From a bacterium (GTDB taxonomy: Bacteria; Planctomycetota; Planctomycetia; Pirellulales; Pirellulaceae), in contig WGNR01000005.1 of NCBI GenBank assembly GCA_016124445.1, positions 157,457-221,456 on the forward strand: a DNA stretch of 64,000 bases, written 5' to 3'. Position 1 is the stretch's first letter, and each line of letters begins with the position of its first letter. A model generated the notes under the pieces. It made no database searches, was not told the DNA's origin, and saw only the letters and a program-made list of their open reading frames with translations. Positions 53,781 to 63,500 of the stretch are shown here, in pieces. The translations under genes and the position numbers were made by a program.

Positions 53781-54139
53781 AATCGAGCCTTATACTTTTT
53801 GATTGCGGTCACGGTAAAAGAAGCGGGCCACCATCCCATATGCCCGCACCCCTCGAACTGTGAAATAGGGCTCGAAAGTCGACCTTCCACCAACACATGT
53901 CGCTCATCGAATTGATCGAGCCATTGCTCGTGCTGCTGCAATGAAGCCATGTCAAACTCGACCCTGATACTCGACCGATCTTGAAACGTTAGCGTAGGCT
54001 CACGGCGTTCGGAGGTCGGAACATGACCTATACGCTGGCCCTCGAATTCAAGCGACAATTGGCCAACCAGGGTGACGATCTGGCCATCAAGTTCAGTCAA
54101 CCGATCAATCGCTTCGTTGACGGAAATCGGTTCGCTCAC
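53777..54139 (-). CDS. Small protein of unknown function
   Basis: Start GTG 54139 is chosen because it gives a 4-base GTGA overlap with the stop of the upstream gene and leaves a natural 120-aa protein; a longer reading from 54178 is less likely. The protein is beta-rich with VNEAIDRLTELDGQIVTLVG at the start, compatible with a small OB-like fold, but I do not recognise the family. It overlaps the DUF2071 gene downstream by four bases. Confidence 0.7.
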   Translation of the reverse strand: MSEPISVNEAIDRLTELDGQIVTLVGQLSLEFEGQRIGHVPTSERREPTLTFQDRSSIRVEFDMASLQQHEQWLDQFDERHVLVEGRLSSPISQFEGCGHMGWWPASFTVTAIKKYKARF

Positions 54140-54669
54140 GAGATCCACAATCCCATCCTGCCAGCAATCGTCCAGCAATTACTATTTTGCGCCTTGAAAG
54201 AATACAACCGACCGCAACCCGCCAACGGTCCGGAAGTTTGGCCTAAGTAAAGAATTGCGACATCTTCAGTCTCACTGAATCGAGGAATACCCAGCGAGAG
54301 CACTCCATGAGAATCCGGATATCTATTCCTGAAATTAGGCCAATACATGAGCCCTTCCCCGTCAATGGCAAATAATCCCTCCAGTTCGGATGCCGATGGA
54401 ACATGATATTCTTCCGATAAGTCAAAGCAATTTGCAACTGGCTCTGATTCATCCAGTCCCGCGTAAAACCTCTGAGCAAGCGATTTGTCTCGCACCGATA
54501 GCTGTTGCCAAAGCTTCCGGCGAACGACAATCAATGAATCGCCGCAAAAGTAACGCGAAAGTGGCTCAGTTGCAGGCAATATGACTTGCTCGCTACCGCA
54601 GCCAAGGTCTTCCATCACACAAGACAAAAGTGCGTTGTTCGCAGGACTCACCATCAACTCGTTTCCCAA
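54136..54669 (-). CDS. Hypothetical protein of unknown function
   Basis: The 177-aa product (start 54669; ATG 54654 is the alternative) has no signal peptide or membrane helix. Segments such as LIVVRRKLWQQLSVRDKSLA, EGLMYWPNFRNRYPDSHG and GCGRLYSFKAQNSNCWTIAG suggest a small folded protein. It is the first gene of the overlapping three-gene cluster and its stop overlaps the next start by four bases. No family recognised. Confidence 0.65.
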   Translation of the reverse strand: MGNELMVSPANNALLSCVMEDLGCGSEQVILPATEPLSRYFCGDSLIVVRRKLWQQLSVRDKSLAQRFYAGLDESEPVANCFDLSEEYHVPSASELEGLFAIDGEGLMYWPNFRNRYPDSHGVLSLGIPRFSETEDVAILYLGQTSGPLAGCGRLYSFKAQNSNCWTIAGRMGLWIS

Positions 54670-54677
54670 TCCTCGAT

Positions 54678-55250
54678 CTACGGAGCCGGCGGCGACGGGA
54701 AGTCCTCTCCCGTTTTGATGTAAACGGTCGCCTCGTCCTTGAAGTCTTTGATTTTCATTCCGCCCAAGCGAGGCACATCGTTCAGCGCAAACTCGACGGT
54801 GTACTTGTCGTACGTCCCGAACGGCTGCGTTTCTTTTTTATCGAGCTTGAACGATTTGACTTTGCCGTGCTTGGCCGGAACTTTGGCGGTTGCGATCGGC
54901 TCTGGCACTTCGGGATAGAGACCGTCGGAGTGTTGATTGTTGAGCCACTTCGCCAGCCCATCCGCGGTGGCCTTTTTATCAAACTGGAAGAGCGTTGCCC
55001 CCAGGGGGAAATCGGTCGACTTGTTATCGATCACCACCCGCAGCACGGCATGCTGATCCGCAAACGTATAGAACACCAACGTGTTGCGATAGCCGAGCTG
55101 CCCACTGGTTACCACCAGCTTCTTCACATCCTCGCCCGTAGGATCAAGGACATTCGAATCCTTCGGGCTTTCATCGGCCTGCACCACGGCCGACAAGGCA
55201 AACACCAACACCAGACAGAACAACACACATTGGCTCGATAACATCATCAA
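54678..55250 (-). CDS. Secreted protein of unknown function
   Basis: The 190-aa product has a signal peptide (about 1-25, with CLVLVFALSAVVQADES). The mature part contains LVVTSGQLGYRNTLVFYTFADQHAVLRV and AVLRVVIDNKSTDFPLG, and later KPFGTYDKYTVEF-like strands, suggesting a beta-rich periplasmic protein. A conserved family is not recognised. It may belong to the same minus-strand cluster, eight bases upstream of 54669. Confidence 0.7.
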   Translation of the reverse strand: MMMLSSQCVLFCLVLVFALSAVVQADESPKDSNVLDPTGEDVKKLVVTSGQLGYRNTLVFYTFADQHAVLRVVIDNKSTDFPLGATLFQFDKKATADGLAKWLNNQHSDGLYPEVPEPIATAKVPAKHGKVKSFKLDKKETQPFGTYDKYTVEFALNDVPRLGGMKIKDFKDEATVYIKTGEDFPSPPAP

Positions 55251-55508
55251 CCTGCTCTTGAGAACTCAACAGAAACGCAATTGGACCATTTCATTATCTA
55301 CGACGGGCTCGGCCTGACAAAAGATTTTAACCGTAATTAAGAAGTAGGGCTGTTACAGAACCAGAAGTGCTAGTTTGAGGTTGGTCACGGTTGATTGAAA
55401 CGCGCCCGCTGTCGGTTTAAATTGTTTTTGAGGCAAACGACCAAAGAATACCGACACCAACTGCCCACTCCCCGACTCCCCTCCCCTCTTGCTCAAGCGA
55501 TCCGCCTA

Positions 55509-58500
55509 ATGACGATCACTTCCTCGCCCAACGCGTGCAGCTTTCTGCGGATCGTTTTAATTGCGGTCATTGGGTTTTCGATTTCAAGCGGTGCCGCGAA
55601 AGCCGAATCTCCTCAGCCACCCTCCCCTGCTAACAGCGCTACCAATGAATTCTGTGGTACCAAGGATGGCCCGACCAAGACGGTCTTCATCCCCAAGGCG
55701 TTCGACGAGCAGTTCGTCGCGACGATCGTCGGTGCGGCTGCGGAAGAGGGAAACGTCGAACGTGGCATGCATGTCTTTCGCTCCGCCAAGTTCGCCTGTA
55801 TTTCGTGCCACAAGGTCGATGATTTTGGTGGAGCCGTTGGCCCCGCTTTGAGTGACGCCGGCAAGCGATTGAAACCAGAGCAGATCGTCGAGTCGATCCT
55901 TTGGCCTGACAGAACGGTCCACGCCGACTACACGACCTGGCTCATCCAACTTGCCGATGGACAAACGTTGAAAGGATACAAACGAAACAAATCGGCCGAT
56001 GCCGTTGAGATCTTCGATCCGGCCAGTCAAAAGTCGACTACCGTTCTCCTGGACGATATCGAAGCCGAACGTCCCACCGGCACGCTGATGCCGGTCGGCT
56101 TGGCCAATAGCATGAGCGTCTCCCAGCGGCGCGATCTCGTTCGGTTTCTCACCGAGTTGGGGCACACGGCCGATCTGGCCGATCGTTTGAAGAATATCGA
56201 CAAGCCAACCCAATTCGTCTTCGGCCGCGAACCGTTGGATCCGAAGGCCTGGACCTTGTGGCAAGAGCCTGTCAATCGCGACCGCATCTACGATTTCTAT
56301 CGCAAAGAAGCTTTGCACTTCCGAGATGCTGCCACCGCCGCGCATCTTCTGCCTGCTTACCCCGGACTCGATGGAGGAACTCACGGGCACTGGGGGAATC
56401 AAAACGAACAGACCTGGCGTGATGGGCGTTGGAGCGAAACCAACAAGTCGCCTGTCCTCGCAGGCGTCACCCATTTGCCCGGCCGAGCGATCAGCAAAGG
56501 GATCTGCGTCGAGTTTGGGGACAAGCAAAAACTATCGGCCTGCTTCAATCCAGAAACCCTGGCCTACGAAGCAGTCTGGCGCGGCGGCTTCGTCAAATTC
56601 TCCGCAGTTCGCCACGGCTTCATGGACGGACTGCGGCCTGACGGCGAACTCCTTCCCACTCCCAAGAACACGAAACGAGACCAACCGTTTGCGTACCACG
56701 GTTATTACCGCGTTGGGCCTCGCATCGTCTTCGCCTATCGGATCGGGGACGTCGAGTATCTCGATTCCCCTTGGGTCGATACCGATGGTAATTTCCAACG
56801 TCAGGTAGCCCCGCGCAGCGAACATCCGCTGGCTTCCCAAATCCAGAATCCCCCGACACAGTGGCCGCTGGAACTGGTCACCAAGGGACAACGCGGAAGT
56901 GACGAGCGACCCTACGCGATCGATACGATCAAGCTTCCGTTCGATAATCCTTACGGCTCTTTGCTGTTTATCGCCGGTCACGATTTCCTTTCGGATGGCA
57001 CGGCCGTGCTCAGCACGATGACCGGAGACGTCTGGCTCGTTAGTGGTCTCGATGATGATTTGCAGAACGTCCGCTGGAAACGCTTCGCCGCCGGCCTGCA
57101 TCAACCGCTGGGAGTAGTCGTCGCGGAAAACAATATCTACGTGCTCGGCCGCGATCAGATTACGCGGCTGGTTGATCTGAACGGCGATCGCGAAGCGGAC
57201 TTCTACGAATGTTTCTCCAGCGTCTATACCACGTCACGTGGAGGGCATGATTTTACCTGTGGACTTGCTCGCGATGCCGAAGGCCGATTCTACACGGCAG
57301 CCGGCAAAGAAGGCTTGATTCGCATTTCGGCCGATGGCAAACGCTTCGATGTGCTGGCCACTGGCTTTCGCAACCCGGATGGAATTGGCTTATGCCAGGA
57401 CGGCAAGCTAACGGTGCCCTGCAGTGAAGGAGATTGGACGCCGGCCTCGATGATTTGCCTGGTCGATCCGAAAACCGCCGAGCAAGGCCAGCCGCCCCAC
57501 TTCGGCCACAAAGGCCCACGCAACGGCCAACCGCCGGCGCTGCCGCTGGTTTACCTTCCGCGCGGAATCGACAACAGCTCCGGCGGCCAGGTCCAAGTCA
57601 ATGACGAGCGGTTCGGCCCCCTGTCCGGGCACATCATTCACACGTCATTCGGATCTGGCTCGCACTTTCTCGTCTTGCGTGACGAGGTCGACGGGCAGCC
57701 TCAAGGGTCGATCGTCCCCTTGGTTGGCGAATTCCGCTCAGGTGCCCATCGTGCCAAAGTCAATCCGCAGGATGGCCAACTCTACATTAGCGGCATGGCC
57801 GGCTGGGGATCATACACGCCCGATGACGGTTGCTTCCAGCGCGTGCGTTACACCGGCAAACCGATGCAAATGCCAACCCGCTTTCACATTCACGAGAATG
57901 GCGTGCTGGTCCAGTTCGCCCTTCCTGTCGACAAGAGCGCGATTAGCGAAACGAAAAAACAATTCGCCCAGGCCTGGAACTACCACTACGGCCCTGGCTA
58001 CGGATCGCCGGAACTTGCCCCCAGCCACCCAGGCATCGTCGGGCATGAATCACTGGAGATTTCCGGCGTTCATCAGGTAAGTGACAACGCGGTGTTTGTC
58101 GAGATCCCCGACATCCAACCAGTCAGCCAACTCCATCTGCTACTGCAGGTCGACCAGCAGCAGCCGCAAGAGCTGTTTGTCACGGTGCACAAACTCGACG
58201 CCCCCTTCACCAAGTTCCCAGGCTACAAGCCGGTCGACAAAATCATCGCCGCCCATCCCATCGCCACTTACCTGGCCTTGCTGGGAAACAAAAAGAAAAA
58301 CCCCTGGGAGAAAAAGCCTGATACCAGCGACATTCAAAAACTAACCATCAAGGCAGGCCCGAACCTGACTTATTCCGTTCCAACACTGCACGCCAAAGCA
58401 GGCAAGACAATCGAGTTGACGTTCACCAACCCCGACGTCGTTCCCCACAACTGGGTCTTAATCCAACCAGGCACCCTGGAAACGGTCGGCGACCTGGCCA

Positions 58501-58703
58501 ACAAATTCGTCGCCGACCCCAACGCCGTGCTGGAGCAGTACGTCCCGAAAACCGAAAACGTGATCGCTTACACGGACATCGTCCCGCCTGGCAAGAGTTT
58601 CACGATCTACTTCACGGCCCCTGAAAAGCCAGGCACGTATCCCTACCTTTGCACCTTTCCAGGGCACTGGATGGTGATGAATGGGAAGTTGGTGGTTGAA
58701 TGA
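55509..58703 (+). CDS. Secreted cytochrome c/beta-propeller protein with azurin-like copper domain
   Basis: Start ATG 55509 gives 1064 residues with a signal peptide (about 1-32). After an N-terminal region comes a cytochrome c heme site C97-I-S-C100-H101 and the PVC-type pattern ALSDAGKRLKPEQIVESILWP. The middle 700 residues look like a propeller (FNLDNPYGSLLFIAGHDF-like blades, IYVLGRDQITRLVDLNGDREADFYECF). The last 110 residues are an azurin-like cupredoxin: H980 in VVPHNWV, C1048, H1053 and M1057 in CTFPGHWMVM, the type-1 copper set. It is probably a periplasmic redox enzyme or electron carrier. Confidence 0.93.
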   Translation: MTITSSPNACSFLRIVLIAVIGFSISSGAAKAESPQPPSPANSATNEFCGTKDGPTKTVFIPKAFDEQFVATIVGAAAEEGNVERGMHVFRSAKFACISCHKVDDFGGAVGPALSDAGKRLKPEQIVESILWPDRTVHADYTTWLIQLADGQTLKGYKRNKSADAVEIFDPASQKSTTVLLDDIEAERPTGTLMPVGLANSMSVSQRRDLVRFLTELGHTADLADRLKNIDKPTQFVFGREPLDPKAWTLWQEPVNRDRIYDFYRKEALHFRDAATAAHLLPAYPGLDGGTHGHWGNQNEQTWRDGRWSETNKSPVLAGVTHLPGRAISKGICVEFGDKQKLSACFNPETLAYEAVWRGGFVKFSAVRHGFMDGLRPDGELLPTPKNTKRDQPFAYHGYYRVGPRIVFAYRIGDVEYLDSPWVDTDGNFQRQVAPRSEHPLASQIQNPPTQWPLELVTKGQRGSDERPYAIDTIKLPFDNPYGSLLFIAGHDFLSDGTAVLSTMTGDVWLVSGLDDDLQNVRWKRFAAGLHQPLGVVVAENNIYVLGRDQITRLVDLNGDREADFYECFSSVYTTSRGGHDFTCGLARDAEGRFYTAAGKEGLIRISADGKRFDVLATGFRNPDGIGLCQDGKLTVPCSEGDWTPASMICLVDPKTAEQGQPPHFGHKGPRNGQPPALPLVYLPRGIDNSSGGQVQVNDERFGPLSGHIIHTSFGSGSHFLVLRDEVDGQPQGSIVPLVGEFRSGAHRAKVNPQDGQLYISGMAGWGSYTPDDGCFQRVRYTGKPMQMPTRFHIHENGVLVQFALPVDKSAISETKKQFAQAWNYHYGPGYGSPELAPSHPGIVGHESLEISGVHQVSDNAVFVEIPDIQPVSQLHLLLQVDQQQPQELFVTVHKLDAPFTKFPGYKPVDKIIAAHPIATYLALLGNKKKNPWEKKPDTSDIQKLTIKAGPNLTYSVPTLHAKAGKTIELTFTNPDVVPHNWVLIQPGTLETVGDLANKFVADPNAVLEQYVPKTENVIAYTDIVPPGKSFTIYFTAPEKPGTYPYLCTFPGHWMVMNGKLVVE

Positions 58704-59040
58704 ATTGGGGCATCTTGGAAGACTGAAGCGGCACTGGAATATCCTGGGTTTTGACGACTTCAAGTCATTCATTACGTCCGGGCATCCTTTCAGATTATTG
58801 ATGTCTGCGCACGGAATCTAATACGAGGTTTGAGCGATTTGCTACGAATGCCGGGGCTTCCGTTGGTCGCCCCTGTTAGATTGCCGGCGCAGGCCTCAAT
58901 AAATGGCTTGCCCTGGAGCTATCCCTTTGATACTTTGACAAACTGTGAAGGTACTTTCCGCCGCATATTCATGACGTCTCTTCGTCGCGCGGCAATTCTC
59001 TCGGTGCCAGTTCCCCCCGTTTTTTTAAGAGGTGCATGCC
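58704..59040. other. Intergenic region before the ATP-grasp-like gene
   Basis: I see no gene here in 337 bases. A ribosome-binding AGAGG precedes the next start. Confidence 0.4.
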
Positions 59041-59844
59041 ATGCAGCCTGTTCTATTGTTTCGAAAAGAGTTTGCCACCAAGTATGAACTTCGCCATGCG
59101 GAGAAGTACTTCCCGATCCACGAGAGCCGAGTACTTTGCCGAGACTCGATTGTCATCGGGCGATACTCGGTTCTGCCCTTCTACGAAGAACTCGAGCACG
59201 ACCTTCATCTGTTGGGGTCACGCCTGATCAATTCGCTGGAGGAACACAACTGGATCTCAACGTTCGCCTATTACGAGGCCATGAAGGACTTCACTCCCGA
59301 AACCTGGGACGAGACAAACTTTCACCAGTGCAACTACCAAGGACCGTTCGTTGTGAAAGGAAAGATGAAGTCGAAGAAACATGACTGGCGAACGAAGATG
59401 TTTGCCGAAACAAAGCGCAAGGCCATTGCCATTGGCGATCGGCTGAAAGAGGACAGCGCGATCCACGATCAAGGCATCGTCTATCGCAAGTTCGTTCCTC
59501 TGAAAACCTACGAACTCGGCGTCCATGGACTTCCACATACAAACGAATGGCGTTTCTTTTTTCTCAAGGAGCGGCTCCTGAGCTATGGCTACTATTGGTC
59601 GCTCGCTGACAGCGCACCCCATGCGGAATTGAAACCAGAGGGCAAGCAGCTTGCCGAAGATCTAGCCAAGATCGCCGCGAAGCACGCAACGTTCTTCGTA
59701 CTCGACATCGCCGAAACCGCAGACGGTCGATGGATTTTGATCGAAATCAACGACGGCCAACAATCCGTCCCCTCCGAAAACGATCTCGACCAACTCTACG
59801 GCGGATTGAAGCGAGAGCTGTCGGTATTGGAGGCTAGTCGCTAA
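59041..59844 (+). CDS. ATP-grasp-fold protein (DUF4343-like)
   Basis: Start ATG 59041 has AGAGG eight bases upstream; 267 aa. The C-terminal half has FVPLKTYELGVHG, EWRFFFLKERLLSYGYYW and FFVLDIAETADGRWILIEINDGQQS, which fits the ATP-grasp metal/ATP site (D, then E and N in IEIND). Such proteins ligate an amino or carboxyl group using ATP; the substrate is unknown. The N-terminal part (LLFRKEFATKYELRHAEKYF) belongs to the same small family. It is the last gene before the accessory-looking region. Confidence 0.75.
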   Translation: MQPVLLFRKEFATKYELRHAEKYFPIHESRVLCRDSIVIGRYSVLPFYEELEHDLHLLGSRLINSLEEHNWISTFAYYEAMKDFTPETWDETNFHQCNYQGPFVVKGKMKSKKHDWRTKMFAETKRKAIAIGDRLKEDSAIHDQGIVYRKFVPLKTYELGVHGLPHTNEWRFFFLKERLLSYGYYWSLADSAPHAELKPEGKQLAEDLAKIAAKHATFFVLDIAETADGRWILIEINDGQQSVPSENDLDQLYGGLKRELSVLEASR

Positions 59845-59982
59845 GAGGACCCTCACTTATGAGATTCTCCCCCGCCAGACATTCGCCGGCCCGCAACCAG
59901 ACAATTCAGCGCGATCCAATAACTGCACTCAAGCCATTGCCGAAAACACCTGGAAGACAGGCGATCGTGAAAACGGGCGCAT

Positions 59983-60009
59983 AAAAAAAGCCGCATGAAA
60001 TGCGGCTTT
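59983..60009 (-). terminator. Hairpin with T-run on the minus strand
   Basis: AAAGCCGCAT (59987-59996) and ATGCGGCTTT (60000-60009) pair around a 3-base loop, and the minus strand then has seven T residues. As a terminator it would stop transcription coming from the right, but no minus-strand gene is visible there, so it may be a remnant of an excised or degraded element. Confidence 0.6.
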
Positions 60010-60011
60010 AG

Positions 60012-60224
60012 GCACCCCCTAGGGGAGTCGAAGAAGGTGTCTTTTCGCCGAACAAAACTACTTTCTCGGATCAGAGCAACGCAGAATCCGACGCAGTTGG
60101 GGCACGAGACAAAGAAATCGACGCGGATTTAGCCTACCTGAATGACCGTTGGCCTAATCTTTCGGAGTCCGTTAAAGCTGATGTCCTAGCGAAAATCCGG
60201 CATGCCATGGACGAACAAAAGTAG
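60012..60224 (+). pseudogene. Probable relic of a tyrosine-recombinase C-terminus
   Basis: This open frame of 70 codons has no ATG, GTG or TTG before its last few codons, yet reads as protein, ending DADLAYLNDRWPNLSESVKADVLAKIRHAMDEQK. The pattern W-P-x-L-x-x-x-[VI]-[KR]-A-x-[VI]-L-A at a C-terminus is one I recall from planctomycete phage-integrase-type recombinases, where it ends the protein. This makes a decayed integrase end likely, but the evidence is short and from memory of the family. Confidence 0.35.
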
Positions 60225-60502
60225 ATCGATCTTGCTGGCCCGCGCGCACCGCCCCCGCCCATCGTAATTTCGGCGATTGCGTCCTTCGCTACTCTCTTTC
60301 GAGGCGGACCATCACACGCCTAGGCCCCTGGCCTTGGAAGCCGACGAGTTTACCAATTCTCTTTTCGTAGAACGATTCGCTCCTGAAGTATTGCCAGTTC
60401 AATCTTGTACTTCCTTGGCTTCTCCCTCCCTTTGGGTGTGACGCGAGTATCCTGCTTGGTAAACTATTCTGTTTGCGTCTAGTCTTTGGCACAAATTGCA
60501 TT

Positions 60503-63500
60503 ATGGCGAAAAAGAAACAGCAGCAGAAAACACCCAAGATCCCCGGTACTGATGCCGTGTACGTCAGTCCTTTTTCTTCGGGGTTAGGCGGGGGACACTT
60601 TGAACTAAAAGTCGCCGTCTATTATCTGGCCGGTCTTCTTTCTGGAGAAGTCTGCCGTGGTACGAATAACGGCCTGATTCAATTAGTTCGCTTACAACAG
60701 AGAAACCGAGGCTACTTGGTGGACGACGTGGTTTGCGACATCGCTTCCGAGAATCAGATTTCAACCTTCTCGCTGCAAATTAAGCATGGAATTCGATTGA
60801 CTGAAAAAAACACCGATTTTCAGGATGCAATTGAGCAATGTTGGCAGCAGTTCAACGGAAACAAATTCAACGAGGCACATGACCGCGTCGGACTTGGGTT
60901 TGATGAGGCATCCAACATCGAGAAAATCCGAAAGAATTTCCCCGACCTTCTGACTTGGGCCCAAACGTCCGAGTCCAGCGAAGCATTCTTTGAAAAACTT
61001 ATCGGATTCAAAGTAAAATCGGAGTACCTCGCCATCCTCCGTATAATCGTGACCAAGGTTTCTAAGAAATCACCATCGAACGATCAGTTGTGGCGGTTTC
61101 TCAAGTGTTTTGTAGCGATTCCATTCGACCTAGAAAATGGAGAAGCGGCGAGAGATCAGACCTCCCTGATCCAATCGCTGCGTCCATTTGTAACAGAAGG
61201 CACGCCGATTGCGGCTGCGAGATTGGCTGATCAACTTTATGCGATCGCCGCTGAGTATGCGAAAAGTGGTGGCGAGTTGACTCTGAATGCCCTTCTCCAG
61301 CGACTTGGCCCGGAAGTCGCTGCGCGTATTCCTGCCGCCCGAAGGGCCCAGACGATAACGCTTCGCAACCATCTTCGAAGTCACGTTCAAAAAGAACTTC
61401 AAAAGCAAAGCAGTTCAGGAAAATTCATTGATAACTTGTTCACAGAAACTAGTGACTCTAAGGACTGTGCCCGTAACTTACTCGATCCAATCTTTTACTT
61501 TGAAAAAGCTTCAGGGGAGATACCACACCTCAATCTAACTCACTTCAATCGGATGCGCCGCGAATACCAGTTGCCCACCCTGCAGGTGCCTTCGGATATC
61601 ACAACACCGCAAACTCTACTTGATGTACCACATTGCTGCGACAAAGCCCTCGCTAAATTAGGTGAACTCTCCGATACTCTAAACACTCCACCAGGAAACG
61701 AAAACAATCTGGATGATCATACGAAGTATGTCCTTGAAAAAAGGTGGCATTCGACGGGAGGGTGGTACATCAACAAATCCGTCGACAGAATTCGCCGACA
61801 TCTCCAGGCCCTGAAATGTTCAGTTCTTCTTGTGCTGTCGGATGCAGGCCGCGGCAAGACCAACTTTCTCTGCGATCTAGCCCAATTCCAATTACGACTG
61901 GACATACCGGGCGCTTTCTTTACCGGAAAATCGCTGGAATGTGCCCAACTTGACGACCTAGAAGATTGGATGCTGCGACAGTTGGTCCCAAACACCAATT
62001 CGAAGAGCGATGCATACCAGGCGATTGAACGACTTTGTCAAGAAGTCAACCGGCCGTGTATTATTCTGATCGACGCGATCAATGAGCACAGTAGCCTACA
62101 ACAATTCTCCGTTGCATTGGAGCAATGTATTGGACAAATGACCTCCAACGCGTCCATTCGGTTCGTACTTAGCTGTCGCTCGGAGTTCTTTGAGGCACGG
62201 TTTGGCGGATTCTCAACCGCATCGTTCCAAAAGAATATGCTTCGCATCGATCGCTTGAACGAACAAATGAGTCCGCAGCATGCCCACCGAATGTTTGACT
62301 CTTATCTTCAAGCGTTTTGCTTGCGAGTCACCATGTCAGACAATTGCCGGCAGGATTTAGAGAGGAATCCTCTTCTACTTCGAATATTCTGTGAAACCTA
62401 CGGCCATCTGCATTCCTCGGAGCCAATCCAGCTACCGCACATCAACAACATTTACAAGGATCGCTTGTTCCAAAAATATCTTGATCTCAAACTCGCTGCT
62501 GTGTCCGATAGAGCGAATGAACGGAACAACTCGACGCTATTTGGGAAAGTGGATTTCCTGAATTCACTGTTTGGCCTTATCGAACGGATGTTTTCAAAAA
62601 ACAATTTCTCCTCGGTTGCTCTGGCGGACCTGGAATCGCAGCACAAACAAGCCCTAGAGCAACTCCTTTATGAAGAGTTGCTACTTCGAAAAGACTTGGA
62701 GCAGGCATTGCACAGTGTTGAGCGGGAAGTTCTCGTGTTCCCCTTTGATGAACTTCGTGATTTTCTGATTGCCAAATACTTGGTCGAAGTCGTGTGGCAA
62801 AAGGATCAACAAGAGTTTCTAGCTCAGGCCAATTCGGTTCTGACGGCAAATAAGACTATCGCGGAAGGTGTCTCTCGATGTTTATTTTTCGTGGCAAAAC
62901 GACACGGCCATCATGCACTCTATGATTTGGTAAGAAATGAGAAGTGGTTCGAAAGCACGTTCGTTGAATCGATCTTCGCGATCGAGGAAGACCTAATTAA
63001 ACCGGATGACCTCCGAGAAATTCGGAAGCGGTTTCAAGACGATCCGTCACAGCGCATAAATATTGCCAAGAGTCTTATCAATAGATCTAATGAAGCAGCT
63101 TTTCACACCCTAAACATTCAACTCCTGTTCGACTTGCTGCGGGACATGGATGACGATCTGCGGGACAAACTTACAGATAACCTATTTGGCCATGTAACGG
63201 AGTTTGGTTTTGATATTCCACAATCATGGAGCCTTCGCAAGTTGGCAGAAGAGATTCGAGATGCTCGTCCACGCTTGGAACGCTCCCATTTTGGCAATCT
63301 TGTCCAACTTTTGCTATATCTGATAAATGTGACAGAGAACCACTACGATTACCCCGCGAAAGATGCACTTGTCTCCATTTTTGAAGAAGATTTCGACTTA
63401 GGTGCTGAGGAATTGGCGAGATTTACCAAAGAATCTCCGTCGATAAATATCGCCTATGTTGTCGACGCACTTGCTGACATCGCTGAACGACTACAACGAA

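Larger units (their letters stand above)
59845..60502. other. Non-coding and relic region at the start of the accessory stretch
   Basis: This 658-base stretch holds a hairpin terminator (59983-60009), a coding-like relic (60012-60224) and otherwise nothing I can support. Confidence 0.5.
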
